From contig JAJGOT010000057.1 of assembly GCA_022457155.1 (NCBI GenBank), forward strand, positions 162,501-226,500: a stretch of DNA of 64,000 bases, read 5' to 3'. The notes under the pieces were generated by a model, which was not told the origin of the DNA, did no database searches, and saw only the letters and a program-made list of their open reading frames with translations. How positions within the stretch are numbered: the first letter of the stretch is position 1; each line of letters starts with the position of its first letter. Below, in pieces: positions 22,935 to 35,800 of this stretch. The DNA is from Cladopsammia gracilis (lineage: Eukaryota > Cnidaria > Anthozoa > Scleractinia > Dendrophylliidae). Position numbers and translations under genes: made by a program.

Positions 22935-23312
22935 GCTGTATACAGAAAAACTGAAGTTGCTCGTAAGTTAATTCAAAAGTCGTTTTCAAAGTTATAAACT
23001 AAACAAAAAAAAATGTGGTACGACATGCAGATGCAGCAATAATAAGACATAAATAATAACGTAAAGTAACATAAATAACAATGTATAGTGCCATAAAGTG
23101 CTGGTGGCACGCTTACCCAACTTAAAAGTAAGCAAAATGAAATAAATGTCATTGCCATTGATAATGTACAATTATGTAACTGATTATGTGCATTAATTAT
23201 GTACACATCTCGTTTTCCGCTTTGTCATACTTACATAAGAAACTATCGGGTAACTTGGTCCCAGGAAAGACCAAGGCCCCGTTCAGACTTGGTACCCTGA
23301 AACAGGGTCAAG
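22935..23312. other. No gene recognised
   Basis: AT-rich sequence with scattered ATAA-rich stretches; no exon or structured repeat could be supported. Confidence 0.4.
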
Positions 23313-23623
23313 CCTAAATCTTACCGTCCAGAAGGACGTAGGACACCTTACTGAGACTTATATAACGAAGTAACTGGTTTGCTTTCAGTTGAGGTTAGGG
23401 GTAGCAGTTTATATAGTTAAATTTAGGACTAAGCAACCCGAGAAGCTAGATGGTACAGTGGTACGGTAGGCTGTGTAAGCCTAAGCTTAGCTGAGGTCAC
23501 AGGTTCAATCTTGAGTGGGGATTTTAGGTTTTCTTTTTTACAATAAAATAAAATTAGTGTCGACATTAGGTTATATAAGTCTCAATAAGATGTCCGACGT
23601 CCTTCTGGACGGTATGATTTAGG
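23313..23623. mobile_element. TIR element containing a tRNA-like core, copy 1
   Basis: CCGTCCAGAAGGACGTAGGA (23324) pairs with CGTCCTTCTGGACGG (to 23612) and the inverted repeat continues outward through CCTAAATC. Inside on the plus strand is a tRNA-like segment, 23441-23515 (GATGGTACAGTGGTACGG, GGTCACAGGTTCAATC). Copy 2 is at 60907-61250. Confidence 0.8.
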
Positions 23624-23884
23624 CACAACCCTGAAACAGTGCTCAAGACACAGTAACTAATGTGAACGCAACGTGTAGTCGCTAACTTGGTGTCGGTGAC
23701 CTTAGACCCATACGATCACTTATTTCTAATATGAACGCAACTTGTTTTCGGTGACCGTAGGAACGGGCATTTTACTCTTTGGCTACTGTGTCACATCAAG
23801 TGCATTAAGTGTGAACGGGATCGATCTAAGATTGTTTGTCATACACCGGAAGTTCATTCGGCTCAAAGTAGGCAAGAAATAGTG

Positions 23885-26800
23885 TCACTGTGTTGGTTCA
23901 CTAGGGCGGTAGTTTCTGCTGTGTAGATAGACAGAATGCAGCAATGAGGCAGCCGGGTTCAGTTCCTGTGGGTACGACGCGTCATGGCCGTTTTCTTTAA
24001 ACTGAAACTCCGGCATTAAGTTTGAGGTCCAGTCACATTCTTTTAATCCTCCTGCCTCGGGTGTACTCTCGCGTGTCCCTTCGCGTGTGCCCATACGTGC
24101 GTCTTCGGGTGTGCCCGGCATTGTGGACGACAGCTGTAACGAATGCCGTTTAATATTCGGAACACTTCCGGCTCCTTTACGTGGCAGAGTGAAAGCGCTC
24201 TTCCGGCGGAGGGAGGTTGCTCCAACACTTGTGTTGTTGATATGGTGATTTTCGTCTTTCATTAGTCGAGACTGAAGGGTAGCCAGTTTGTTCCCTAATC
24301 GCCGCACTTCTTGCTATAAAAGCAAAACAAATTTACAATGTAAGCAACTGTCTCTTGTACGCTTCAATTAAAACAAGCTTCCGATTATTCAATTTGCTAA
24401 GAAGTTGTTACGGCCATATTTGGAAAATCAAGATTAAAATATTAACCAATCCATTCGCAAGAATAACTTGCTTCCAATCTCGAGGGACCGAGGGATTTCC
24501 AAATATGGTACTAAGCAAAAAATGTATGTTCGGAAGCTGTGAATGCGCGTTACACGTTTCAACCCACTTATGGGTTTCTGATGTAAGCAAATTAGTTTTA
24601 TAGAGCAGTTTTAAATTGAGCGTCGAAAATAATTACACAATTCCTTTGGTTTTTCATTGCTACGCTTTGTGATTGGCTAAAAAATCTCTTGCCACTTTCT
24701 CGACAAATCAGAAGTAAAACCACAACCAATCGTGACTTGCTCTCACGCGTTTTCGCGCGCTTGGCGCCACCGACATGTAATTGCTTCGAGCTCTGATTGG
24801 TTCATGGAATTGTCTACGACTGCTGTGATTGGTCAGAGTTATTACTTTGGTTTTGGTTTTACGACACTCAATTGAAAACTGCTCTAATTTCATAGATTAC
24901 CCTTTTTAACTCGTGAATATGCGAAGCGTTAAACGAGTCGTAGCATTTGGGTAGAAATTTCACTCGCTCGCTCGCTCGCTCGATCGGCTGTAAACATTGA
25001 CTCCGTGATATGTAATGGTCACCTTCCTTACTTCATGGGAACGGCAGTGAGGGAGGAGAGGGTGCAGAGTTGGACGCGGGAAATTTAGGGTCAGTGGAGC
25101 AAAACGCCTAGGAGAGGGCATGGACCGAAAGTGTGGAAGATCTTTTATTAAAAACGTTTCGTTTTTACGCAGATACCACGCAGCTGTTGCCAATCTCTAA
25201 TTTCATTGGACCTGGGTATCACGCAGCTCTATTGTTTTCAGGGCTAGGGTCCATTGTTGTGTTGTTTGTTCTATTGTTTCCTCAGCGAATCAGAAAAGAC
25301 CTTGTTAGAGCTGCGTACTGCCCCTTTTTACCAGCTTGGTCATTTATAGGAGCCTTTGATTCAGACCAAAAATGGCCATAAATGCAAGCAAAACCTTACA
25401 GACTCGCGGTGTTGAGCACCGATTAGCTCGATCTCTCCTACTTTATCAAGTTAACCTGTTTTTCTGGAATGTTTTTGTCTTGAAACTCGATTTTTCAGAT
25501 CATATGTTATTATAACTAACACACGCCTTTCACCCTTTCACTCCCAAGAGTACCAAAAAAAATCTGAATTCAAGAAAAATCACGAATCTCATTTTGTAAA
25601 ATACTTAAAAACAAATAATGTCAAAGGAAAGAACTGCCAATGAAAGTGGTTCTATTTGAATGGTCACGCCATAGGATTTCGTCCACAGACTCAAAAGTTA
25701 GAGCAAATGGTACCATGCAAAAGTACTGCTGAAGAGGTTTCATTTGAATGGTCACACCATAGGATTTCGTCCACAGACTCAAAAGTTAGAGCAAATGGTA
25801 CCATGCAAAAGTACTGCTGAAGAGGTTTCATTTGAATGGTCACACCATAGGATTTCGCCCACAGACTCAAAAGTCAGAACTACACTTTAACGTGTCTCCC
25901 TCTGGGAAAGGGTAAAACCCCAAGGGCCGGTTATTTAAACGAGGTTTAGACGGTGTTTAACAAAACCGCGATGTAAACCAATTTCAATCTGCCAAACCTC
26001 AATATTTATACGTTGTTTACTGTAAACAGTATCAAGAAGGCATGTATTACAGACTAGAAAAAAAACATTTATCTAATAAAATGACCAACTTATAAACAGA
26101 TATGGAGGTATGTTAATTTTCTTAAACCGCGGTCTAAGTTAGACTTCATTTAAATAACAGGCCCTGAAAGATCAAAACGTGGACAAGAGGGCAAATCTGA
26201 AAACGGTTAAAACGAACTGCTTTGAGTATATCAAGCATAGGGTCTTGAGTATTAGAAGACCAGCAATTCACTAATAGAAATTTTGAGGATCCCTCCCCGT
26301 CACCGAAACCTGCCCCCACCCCCCAAGCCCCCACCCTTGCTTTATCTTTGTTATCGTTCAAACGGTACCTTCAGTTCTTGGTTTTCTTTCCTCAGTGACG
26401 TTTCCTGTGAATGGATTGTTCGTTCTATAACGATCTCCTCCTCGGGCACCAGCATGTTGTTATGAGATGACACGCAGTCATTCACTGTTCTTTGCATCTG
26501 GCGTACCAGTAAATACTAAACAGAAAAAGATGAATAGAAGAAATTCATTTGAGTGTCAATAGGTTAGGCACGTTCTTTGGGTTTGCATTTCTGCGTTTTA
26601 GGATTGGTTAAAAAAGAACTCGCTCCGCTTTCTCAAGCAATCGGAAGCAAAGCCACAACCGATCTTGACATACTTGCCGTTATGCCCACCATTAAAATAA
26701 GCGATGACAGATAACTTTACCAATTACGATGCTGTGGAGTGGTTTTCAATTAAGTGTCGTAAAACCAAAACCATAGTTAGTTTTATCACTCTGGTCAATC

Positions 26801-29800
26801 ATGACAGACGCAGAAAATCCAATCAGAACTCGTAGCAAATACATGTAGCCGGCCAAGAGAGAATGGTAGAAGTCTGTGTGATTGTCCAGGTTAGTGTAGT
26901 TCTGAAAAGAACTGTCGTTGTTGACAATGACTGACGTTTCGACAACCTTATTGGAAGTCATCTTCAGAGTCATGAGAATAGGCCATTTCCGAGTTGCCTT
27001 TAGCCACTCTATCAAAGCGAAGCTAGGTGCGAAACCTTTCAAATGAAAATGAGTTTTCATTCACATGCAAATAAAACTCATTTGTATGTGAATGAAAACT
27101 CATTTTCATATGAAAGGTTTCGCACCTAGCCTCGCTTTGATAGAGAGGCTAAAGGCAACTCGGAAATGGCCTATTGTAGATCGTCAGTTGATGGCATTAA
27201 TGTCTGCTGGTTGTTGCTGTCATTAGTCAGTTTTGCCATGATGTTAATGGCTGTCGACACGCCATTTACCCTTTGACTAAAGTGAGTCGTGTAATGTAAA
27301 CCAAACTCCCTTGTCTGTGGTTGAAATTCAGCAGTGTGACCATTCAAACGAAAGCTGTTTCTGCGGTTCTGTTTATCATCCCGTGAAAGGCAGTTCTAAC
27401 TTATTTTTGTTGTTTGGTGACGACATCCTGCAGTTTCAACATTCAAATGAAAGGAGAAGTACATCCAGTGGTTCTTTTTATTATCCCGTGAAAGGTGTTA
27501 AAACTATAGGGAAACTATTGACTGCAATAGGCACACGACACCTACTCCGCGGTATGGCCAGTACATGGCCAATACAGCTGTCCATGGCTGTCACTGGGTG
27601 ATATGGTTGTGCGCATGTGTAAGACACTGGCCATAGTAGGGTCATGTGCTATATTGTCTCCAGAGCCCTCGTTTTGTTTGGTCAGCGGTTGAAGCGATTG
27701 TCGTTAAGATGATTGACGGCGGGAAAACCCGTACAATGTTGTCGACTTCGAGATATCCCGTAAACTATTTTAGCACAAGAACAGCAACCTACCTTGTGAA
27801 TAAACGTCAGAACCAGCACAGTAGAACAGTCCATGTGAATCAGTACAAAGTCCAGGCCGTACATCATATCTGGATTGGAGGTTCCTTTCGTGGTCACCCT
27901 AATAATAACAACAAAACGAGTGGTGGTATGATAACAATACCGTATAATACACTTCGAAACTTGTTTTCTTTATCGACGCAAAACTGTTTGTATTTAAGTT
28001 GAGGATTTCTCGAAAATGATACAATGTGAAGCAAGTTTGCAGAATCCTTCATGTTGGATATCGTAATAGACCATTTTTGCCGATACGGCATCCATATTGA
28101 ATTTGTTCCCTGAGCATTCCATATAAATGACCGTTGAAATTAGAATATTCCTTTGTTTACAAGCCAGGGTGCTCAGGGTGTAAAATCAAAATGGCTGCCG
28201 TATCGGTGAAAACGTCTACCACACACTCCAACGGTTACATTTAAATGTCCTCTTGGCCTATAGCCTAGCGTCAGGCATTCACTTCGTTTCGTAGTTTCTT
28301 GGTGTTGCGGATGGTGTGATCACCAAATGACGTAAAACAAAATATTCAAAAGACACTGAACAATACCCACACCACCACACAAAAGCTAACAAACAATGGC
28401 TTCCGCAACACCAAGAAACACCCCTTCGTTTGCTCGAGTTGTGGTGGAAATCCTGATTACGTCATTTGTAGCCTGTTCCAGGCGTTCAGATAGTGGGGAA
28501 AGCGCAAATAGTTGGGGAAGGCGCGAAGAAAAGCGAGCATCCTCGCCCCAGTCTCCCCGCATTTTTTCGCTTGCTTTTCTTCGCGCCTTCCCCAACTATT
28601 CGCGCTTTCCCCACTATCTGAACGCCTGGAACAGGCTACGTCATTTGGAAAGGGTAACATGCGCGATCGGTTCGGATGAAAAGGAGTGCAACTTCGATTT
28701 TCTTTCCGCTCCAGGGGAAAGGAAAAAGAGAGACAGTGAGAACGAGGTTAAAGCGAGTGTTCCAGATGAGAAACAAGTCTTCTCTCTTGATCTTTATATA
28801 GTAGGCTATTCCTTGGGAGTTCACGTTTCTGCACATATCATTGGGAGCTTAACAACACGACTGCAACGCCAAGGACAACGTCAAGTGAAAAAAGAGTTCG
28901 TAAAAAAAATTCGCACTCTTTGAAACTACTTTGCAATAGGCCACTCCGAAAAATACCATAATAATCTTTTATGTGCAGGCGCAGCCTCACCGGGGTGTAA
29001 TTATTCAAGTCTCCTTTGTTAGAATGGCACAATGGAATTCAGAGTACATGTAGGAATGCTAGGACGTAGCATTGTGTGTTCGAATACAAATGTGCACCGT
29101 ATGCAAATTGCCAAGAAGTTGAAGCATAGCACGTGCAGTTCTATGGAAAATCAGGCTTACATCAAGCACACGCAAACCTGCGCTTTAAAGAGTATTACGG
29201 TATGGAGTGGGGAATTGTTTAATTTCAATTTGTTTAAGTAATGATCCGTATAAGAAGGATAGCGCTGAACGGCAATGCACGACGGAATGTCAACTTTTTT
29301 CATTGTTACAACTAGTGATCTCATTGGCCCAGACTAAATGTTTTAAAAGATATTGTTTTGGGGGAACTTCATCAAAAAAGCAAAATTATTAGCTATTGTC
29401 TTCAGCTATTCTGATTGGTTAAGCACGAACATTTCCTAAAATTTATTTGACGCAAATGGATTTTCTTTATTTTTATAATTAAATATAATTATTAACCATC
29501 AGCTCCTCCTCTATTCTTGAAATCAAATATATTCTATGTGGGAAAGAGCCAATGCCGCAGATTAATGTGACTGAATTGTCCAGGAGATGAATTCGTAGGG
29601 ACGTTTTTCAAGTTGAAATAGAGAAAGCAAAAATTAACTGCCGTGTGTTTTCGTTCTCCACAAAAACTATAATTTGATCGTTTGACTTAGCCGTCTTGCA
29701 CGTGTAGAGGCATTGTTTTCCCTCACTAAAGCTATTGCTTTGTGCCGTTCTCGCTGCCGTCGCCGTCGTGGTTGTTAAAGCTCCCCAATAGCTATCAATA

Positions 29801-32800
29801 CCAACCTGACTACCATGAGGAAACTCGTGACGAACATAGCGTTATAAATGGCCCAGCTGATAATCTTACTCTCGTTGTAAGCTGGCGGAGCATTTCTAAT
29901 CTTGTAACAAAGCCACATTCCCCAGATCAGCACCACTATGTCTCCTGTGAAGACCGCGATAGGTATAAATAAACAATAACCGCCATTTGGCCCCAAAATA
30001 TGCACGGATATTTGTCCGCGGACATATCTCTTTCGAGACTGAAGCGAACAGTTTCTCTCGAGGAAAATTGAGAACTTCGAGGAACAGCTAATGTCCAAAG
30101 ACAAATATCTGTACATATTTTTGAAGCCAAATGGAGGTTATTGTGTTCATTATCCTTCACTGGATATTTTTTCACAAGACCTCTCCGGTTAGCGTTCAAA
30201 AATATTTCTAGTCTATTCAAAACAATCAGTTCTATTCAATTTAGCGCTATATTTGAGGCAAAACACTGAACGTGCGAACGTAAAACGCAAATTTTGAAAA
30301 ATGGGGAATATCACCGGATATTCCCCAGTTTTGGCTAAGTCACGTGAAGTGTTTAGACCAATCGCGCGCGAGAAAAATATTTGATGGATTATTATGCTTA
30401 TTAACCCAGGCTTCGTGACCCTTATACCTCGTATTCTAAGATTTTGAGCATACTTGTAACAGAACCAATAACAAACAAAACTGCGTTTCACATGCGTTAG
30501 TCAACACCACCTGGGTACAATCCTGGACACTGATTACTCTAAACTAATAGAGGTACCTTGTTGAAGCCTGAAGTGCAACTGGAGGCACTAAGAGTCATGA
30601 TTGGGTCAATTTGTGTACACCCGATTGAAAACACGTTGTCGGGTAAAAAGTATAAACTATAAACAATACGATTGAATGATTTTCTGGAAAACGGAAAAAA
30701 ACATTATTGTGCTGTCGGATAAAATGAATATTATTGTAACAAAGTACGCTCCAAATCTTCCTCTAAAAAACTTTTAGTGAGGAATAACTTAAATATCAAT
30801 GAATGGAATGTCAGCGAGCCTTTTTTGCCTTGTTCCCAGAATTTTTATATTGTGTCGTATCGTTTTTTCCCAACAACGTTTCTTCAATTCAAGTATTGTA
30901 ACGGACGGTGGCTGATGTTATAGACCTCTTTAGCTTGTATGTTTTGTTTTCCCAATGTAGATCATGTGATGTTACCGTTTTAAATTTTGTTTTCTTCACG
31001 TGTATATGTATGCATAATTTAGGAAAAGACAAAGGACAAATTCCCTTGAGAACATCACATGACCTACATTGGGAAAACAAAACATACAAGCTAAAGAGGT
31101 CTATTTGTCAGTATGTTGAAGACTAGAGCGCCAGGTCTCGCCTTACCGAATATGACGGTGAGATCAAACCAATTCTCAATACATCGTTCATATTTAAGGT
31201 CATCAGATGTCCGTGCTGTTTCAACAGCAGGTGGCTGAAGTAGTGTCCAAGCAGTCAAATAACTGCAGTATAGCAATACTAGGAGCCCCAGGCGCCTTAA
31301 CAATACCCCGTCAGAAAGAGCGAGCTTCTGAGCTGAACGTACACGGAAAATTAACGCCACTCTGCAAACATCAAATTGAAAAGAAATGAGGTTGTGGTAT
31401 TAATAGTTCAGTTGTGTTTCAATGTACTTGCTTGCCTCTTGAAGCTTTAATTTATCGGTCAATTTAAAAGATAAATAGAACGGTTTTCAATTAAGTGTCG
31501 TAAAATCAAAACCACATTATTTACTCTGGCCAATCACAGCAGACACAGACAATCCAATGAACCAATCAGAACTCGAAATAAATACATGAGCCGGTGCCAA
31601 GCGCGGGAAAACGCGTGCGAACAAGTCACGATTGGTTTTGGTTTTACTTCTGATTGGTGGCGAAAACCGCGCGTACTTTTTAGCCAATCACAAAGCGTAG
31701 TAATGCAAAACCAAAGCAATTGCGAAATTACTTTCGATACTCAATTGAAAACCTCTCTAATAAATAAACGAGAATTCTTTTTCACATCAACCGAATCATT
31801 TCCAACGATTTCATTTTTCCTTTTTCTGTTAATTGTGACTATTGGGCACAGAATGGACGGAATATGCCCAAAAAGGGGTGTCCATAAAGAGTTCTCTATG
31901 TAAAGGTAAGACCTTTTCTATATACATTAAAAGTAAGAACGCAACGCTCAGCATAACATATTATTTAACAATCTTTTTTCACCTCCATGTTTTGAGAGCC
32001 AAAGGTCCATAGACGAGAGCAAATCCAATATGCTGAAGCCATGTTCTGACAATGCAGCTGAGATTGGTCGGTTTGAAGTATGAAAGGACAAGCTGCCAAT
32101 AGAAATTATGAAAGGCACGCAAACACTTAATGTTTCATGTTTGTTTGTTTAATGTTTTTATTGTTTATTTACACACAGTATTGCATGCTTATGGTCGCAG
32201 CTGCGCTCGAATAATCCTAAAGTAGGATTATATTAGCAAGGAATCAGAGAATTAACTCTGTGTGTAAATTATAGTGCTAAGGTAAACCCATAAATTTCCC
32301 TGTACTGAGCGTTAGCCCTCATAAGGAAATGAGGGACCACACGAGGGAGCAGGCGGGTGATCCATGCGCGACGTGCGTGTTAAAGTGACTGACAACAGTT
32401 TCTAGTAATTTCCAGTACTTATACTTGATGGATCAATACTGCCACCTTTTCAACAGGAGATACTGTTACTATGGTAACCTGTTGCATCCTAATTAAAAAA
32501 AACATAACTCGTTCACCTATGACTGGGCATTTGTTTGATACCATCATTGTAGCATCAACTGATAAAGAATTCTAGCATTGATCCATCTAAGTATAAGTGA
32601 TGGAAAATGCTTGGAACTATTGCGAACCACCTTAATATACATCTCAGCTAGAATGCACGTTACGCTAGGATCATCCCAGCGAAACTACCCTTTGTCTGTA
32701 AACTAAAACCAGAAAACATGTCGCGCTTGTATGATCCGTTTGCTGATTCCAGCGCTTGGATCACCCTCCAGCGCTTGGATCACCCTCCTTCCAAGTGAAC

Positions 32801-35800
32801 AGTCCCTGAAATGCAAATTATTGAACAAGAAAGGAGATACAAAGATTGTACTAGGATTTGATGATATAATACTTACCGTTGAATACATTAACATAGCGCC
32901 AAGTAAAATGATCTCCATGAAGCGAGGACTGGAGGCTTTGAAAATCTGCAACAAGCAAAAACACTACCTATATATAGTACAAATTATGGTAAAATACAAG
33001 GATATATATTTATTCGTAGGGATTCAAATTTCAATTCGTTTGACCTGGAAGTAAAGTAAGAGGCACATGTATAAGAATTTTTTTTCGGCAATAATTTCTA
33101 ATTTAGTATACGAATCAACAACCTTGTTGCAGGGCCTACTGCGCAAACATGTTGGAAAATTGAGATGCATTTTTCGGTTCGACAACTCTGTTTTTCGAGT
33201 CATAACTAGTTTTCCTTCAAATAACATTTTGATGAGTCTAGATTCGAAGAAAGTTCCTTCTTTTTTACTCTACCAGGGGGCATTTGTACAACTTTTCTGT
33301 CCTCGCAATGGGGCATTTGCGAATTTTTTTTTTCCCAAAATACTAATGCCCGGGGTTGTCCCGGGATGACATGGGCACTTATGGAATGGATTGATGCATA
33401 ACGAATCACGACTAATAAGCCGGTCTCGTTTATGTAAGATGTCGGCGTGTTATTTCTCATTTATTCCATACCTTATCCTTCCAGTGCAGTCCAACGTACA
33501 CAGCAAACGCTATCGTCACAACCATAACGACGCCATTTAGAGCACATAACGTCAGCCGGATCACAATCTTCCTGCTGTAAATACACGGACTATCATCCAC
33601 ACAGTCGTCACACCCCTCGCTGCACCGACGACACTCGAAGTTATTTTCGTAAACGTTCGGTTCCCCTCGGAGCATCCGATCGTGTTCCTGCTCGATGGCT
33701 GACCCGTTGAACGCTTTTTGTTTAGAGAGTGTATCTGGGAAGTAGTACCCACGCTTACATGTGCATATATAGCTTCCTCTTTTGAACCCTTTGTTAGGGA
33801 TCGCTTCACACTATTTTAAAGAATAAATCCTGTTAGTGAAGTAATGTTTTGATATTGGAGGGATTTTAGTCACGCTGTGACGTTTGTTATAGTGCAACAT
33901 CCCTTAGCGAACAGCCTTAAAAGGACAATGTCCAGCCAAGACTAATCCACCAAACATACAGCTATTGTTTGATACAAATGCTCTATTGAGCAAAACAGAA
34001 GCAGTAGTTTGGAGATAAAGTGCAGAAAACCATCGACCTTCAAGTTGAAAATTGCACGCGCTATCCACTACCACCGCGCAATTAAACGCTCTTAATAAAT
34101 TAAGTAATGCTCCACATAAGAACGATAGCAAATTTCATTATTCTGCGGCATTGGCTCTTTCCCACATAGAATATCTTTGATTTCAAGAATAGCGGAGGAG
34201 CGGATGGTTAATAATTATATTTCATTATAGAAATAAAGAAAATCCATTTGCGTCAGATAAATTTTAGGAAATGTTCGCGCTTGACCAATCAGAATAGTAG
34301 CAGAAGACAATAGCTAATAATTTTGCTTCTTTGATGAAGTTCCCCAAATACAATATCTTTTAAAAATTGCATGTTGTGCGATTTGGTCTCAAATTACTTG
34401 AAACTTTAAAAAAAATTAGACAAAATGCACCTTGAAACTCACCTTTTTAGCAGTTTTTGAGTCTAGGCCAATGAGATCACTAGTTGTAACAATGAAAAAA
34501 GTTGACATTCAATCGTGCATTGCCGTTCAGCGCTATCCTTCTTATGCGGATCGTTACTTAATAGCTTTTTTCTGGTGCTTACCTTTGTTGATGGTTTACA
34601 CAGATGCGTCCCCATAAACTCCATTAAATTATCTTCGCCATCTTTTAAATAGTTGTCGAGATTATCACACTGGTTGATGTCGATATCGCTGAGTACCACA
34701 TCAATACTGACGACACCACTACAAAAGAGTGTAAAAATACCTTTGTAGTTGGCAGGTAACTAAAGTAGGCAGGAACGCAGGCAAGTTAATAAGCACTATG
34801 TATTTAGGGTGCGTCCCTTTGGGATGATCTGGATCCGGATCACTGATCCAAGATCACTCGGATCATGCTGCATCAAAGGAACCGATGAATCCTTGTCCAG
34901 AGTGGATTCATCGGTACCTTTGATGCTTCAGGCAGTGATCTTGGATCAGTGATCAGGATCCAGATCATCCCAAAGGAACGTACCCTTAGATAGACAGGCA
35001 GCAACGAAGGCAGGAAGGTAGGCAGATAAACTAGCAGTAATCAGAGATTATGGAGACGCGTTCGAAGGAATTTCCGGCAGAAATGAGCCCCTGAAAAAAG
35101 CAATGGGGGCGGCCATTTGGAAGACCGGACACCAAAAAATCTCAATTTTTTTCTGCATGTAAGGCACTGGGCAACCAACACGAAACTAGGATATATTCTG
35201 TTTACTAAATATGAAGTCGCAAACTGCTGATTTAATGTTTAGCGTGTACACTAAATGTGACACTGTCCTATCGAAATAATGGATTTGTCTTTACACCTTC
35301 CGTATGCGAACACCTCCCTTAAGCGGACACCAAACCGCGGTCCCGGCGATTTATCCTTTCCAACACTATATTTTTAACCTCCCGTAAGCGGACACGGACA
35401 CCTATTCGGGGTCCACAGAGTCTAAAATAACCTCTCGTAAGCGGACATTAAACGAAAATGTCTAACAAAATAGGTTCGGTTTTAATTATGCTTGACCTAA
35501 ACAAAAGCGAAATGTGAGTTTGAACAGTACAGTTACATGTAGGTGACTAATCATTTCGATTCTAAGATGTCGGATAACTTAAGAGACCTTATGATCAGGG
35601 AACTGTGAAAGCAGACACTCATCGATAGTAGCTAAGGACACTGCGCTTTAGAAAATAACTACATGCAATGTACTTCTTCTGTTCTGTTCACCTCCGAAAC
35701 ATGGCAGATTGAGTTTTTATTTCACTGTTTTTAACTGGTTTCAGTTCGTGTGACGGCAATGCGAGAGCTTCACAGATATTTCCATTTATTTAGCAGCAAG

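Noticed and set aside
28396..28923. 175-codon open frame
   Set aside because: It runs through two foldback structures and a dispersed repeat, has no recognisable domain, and is also open on the opposite strand.
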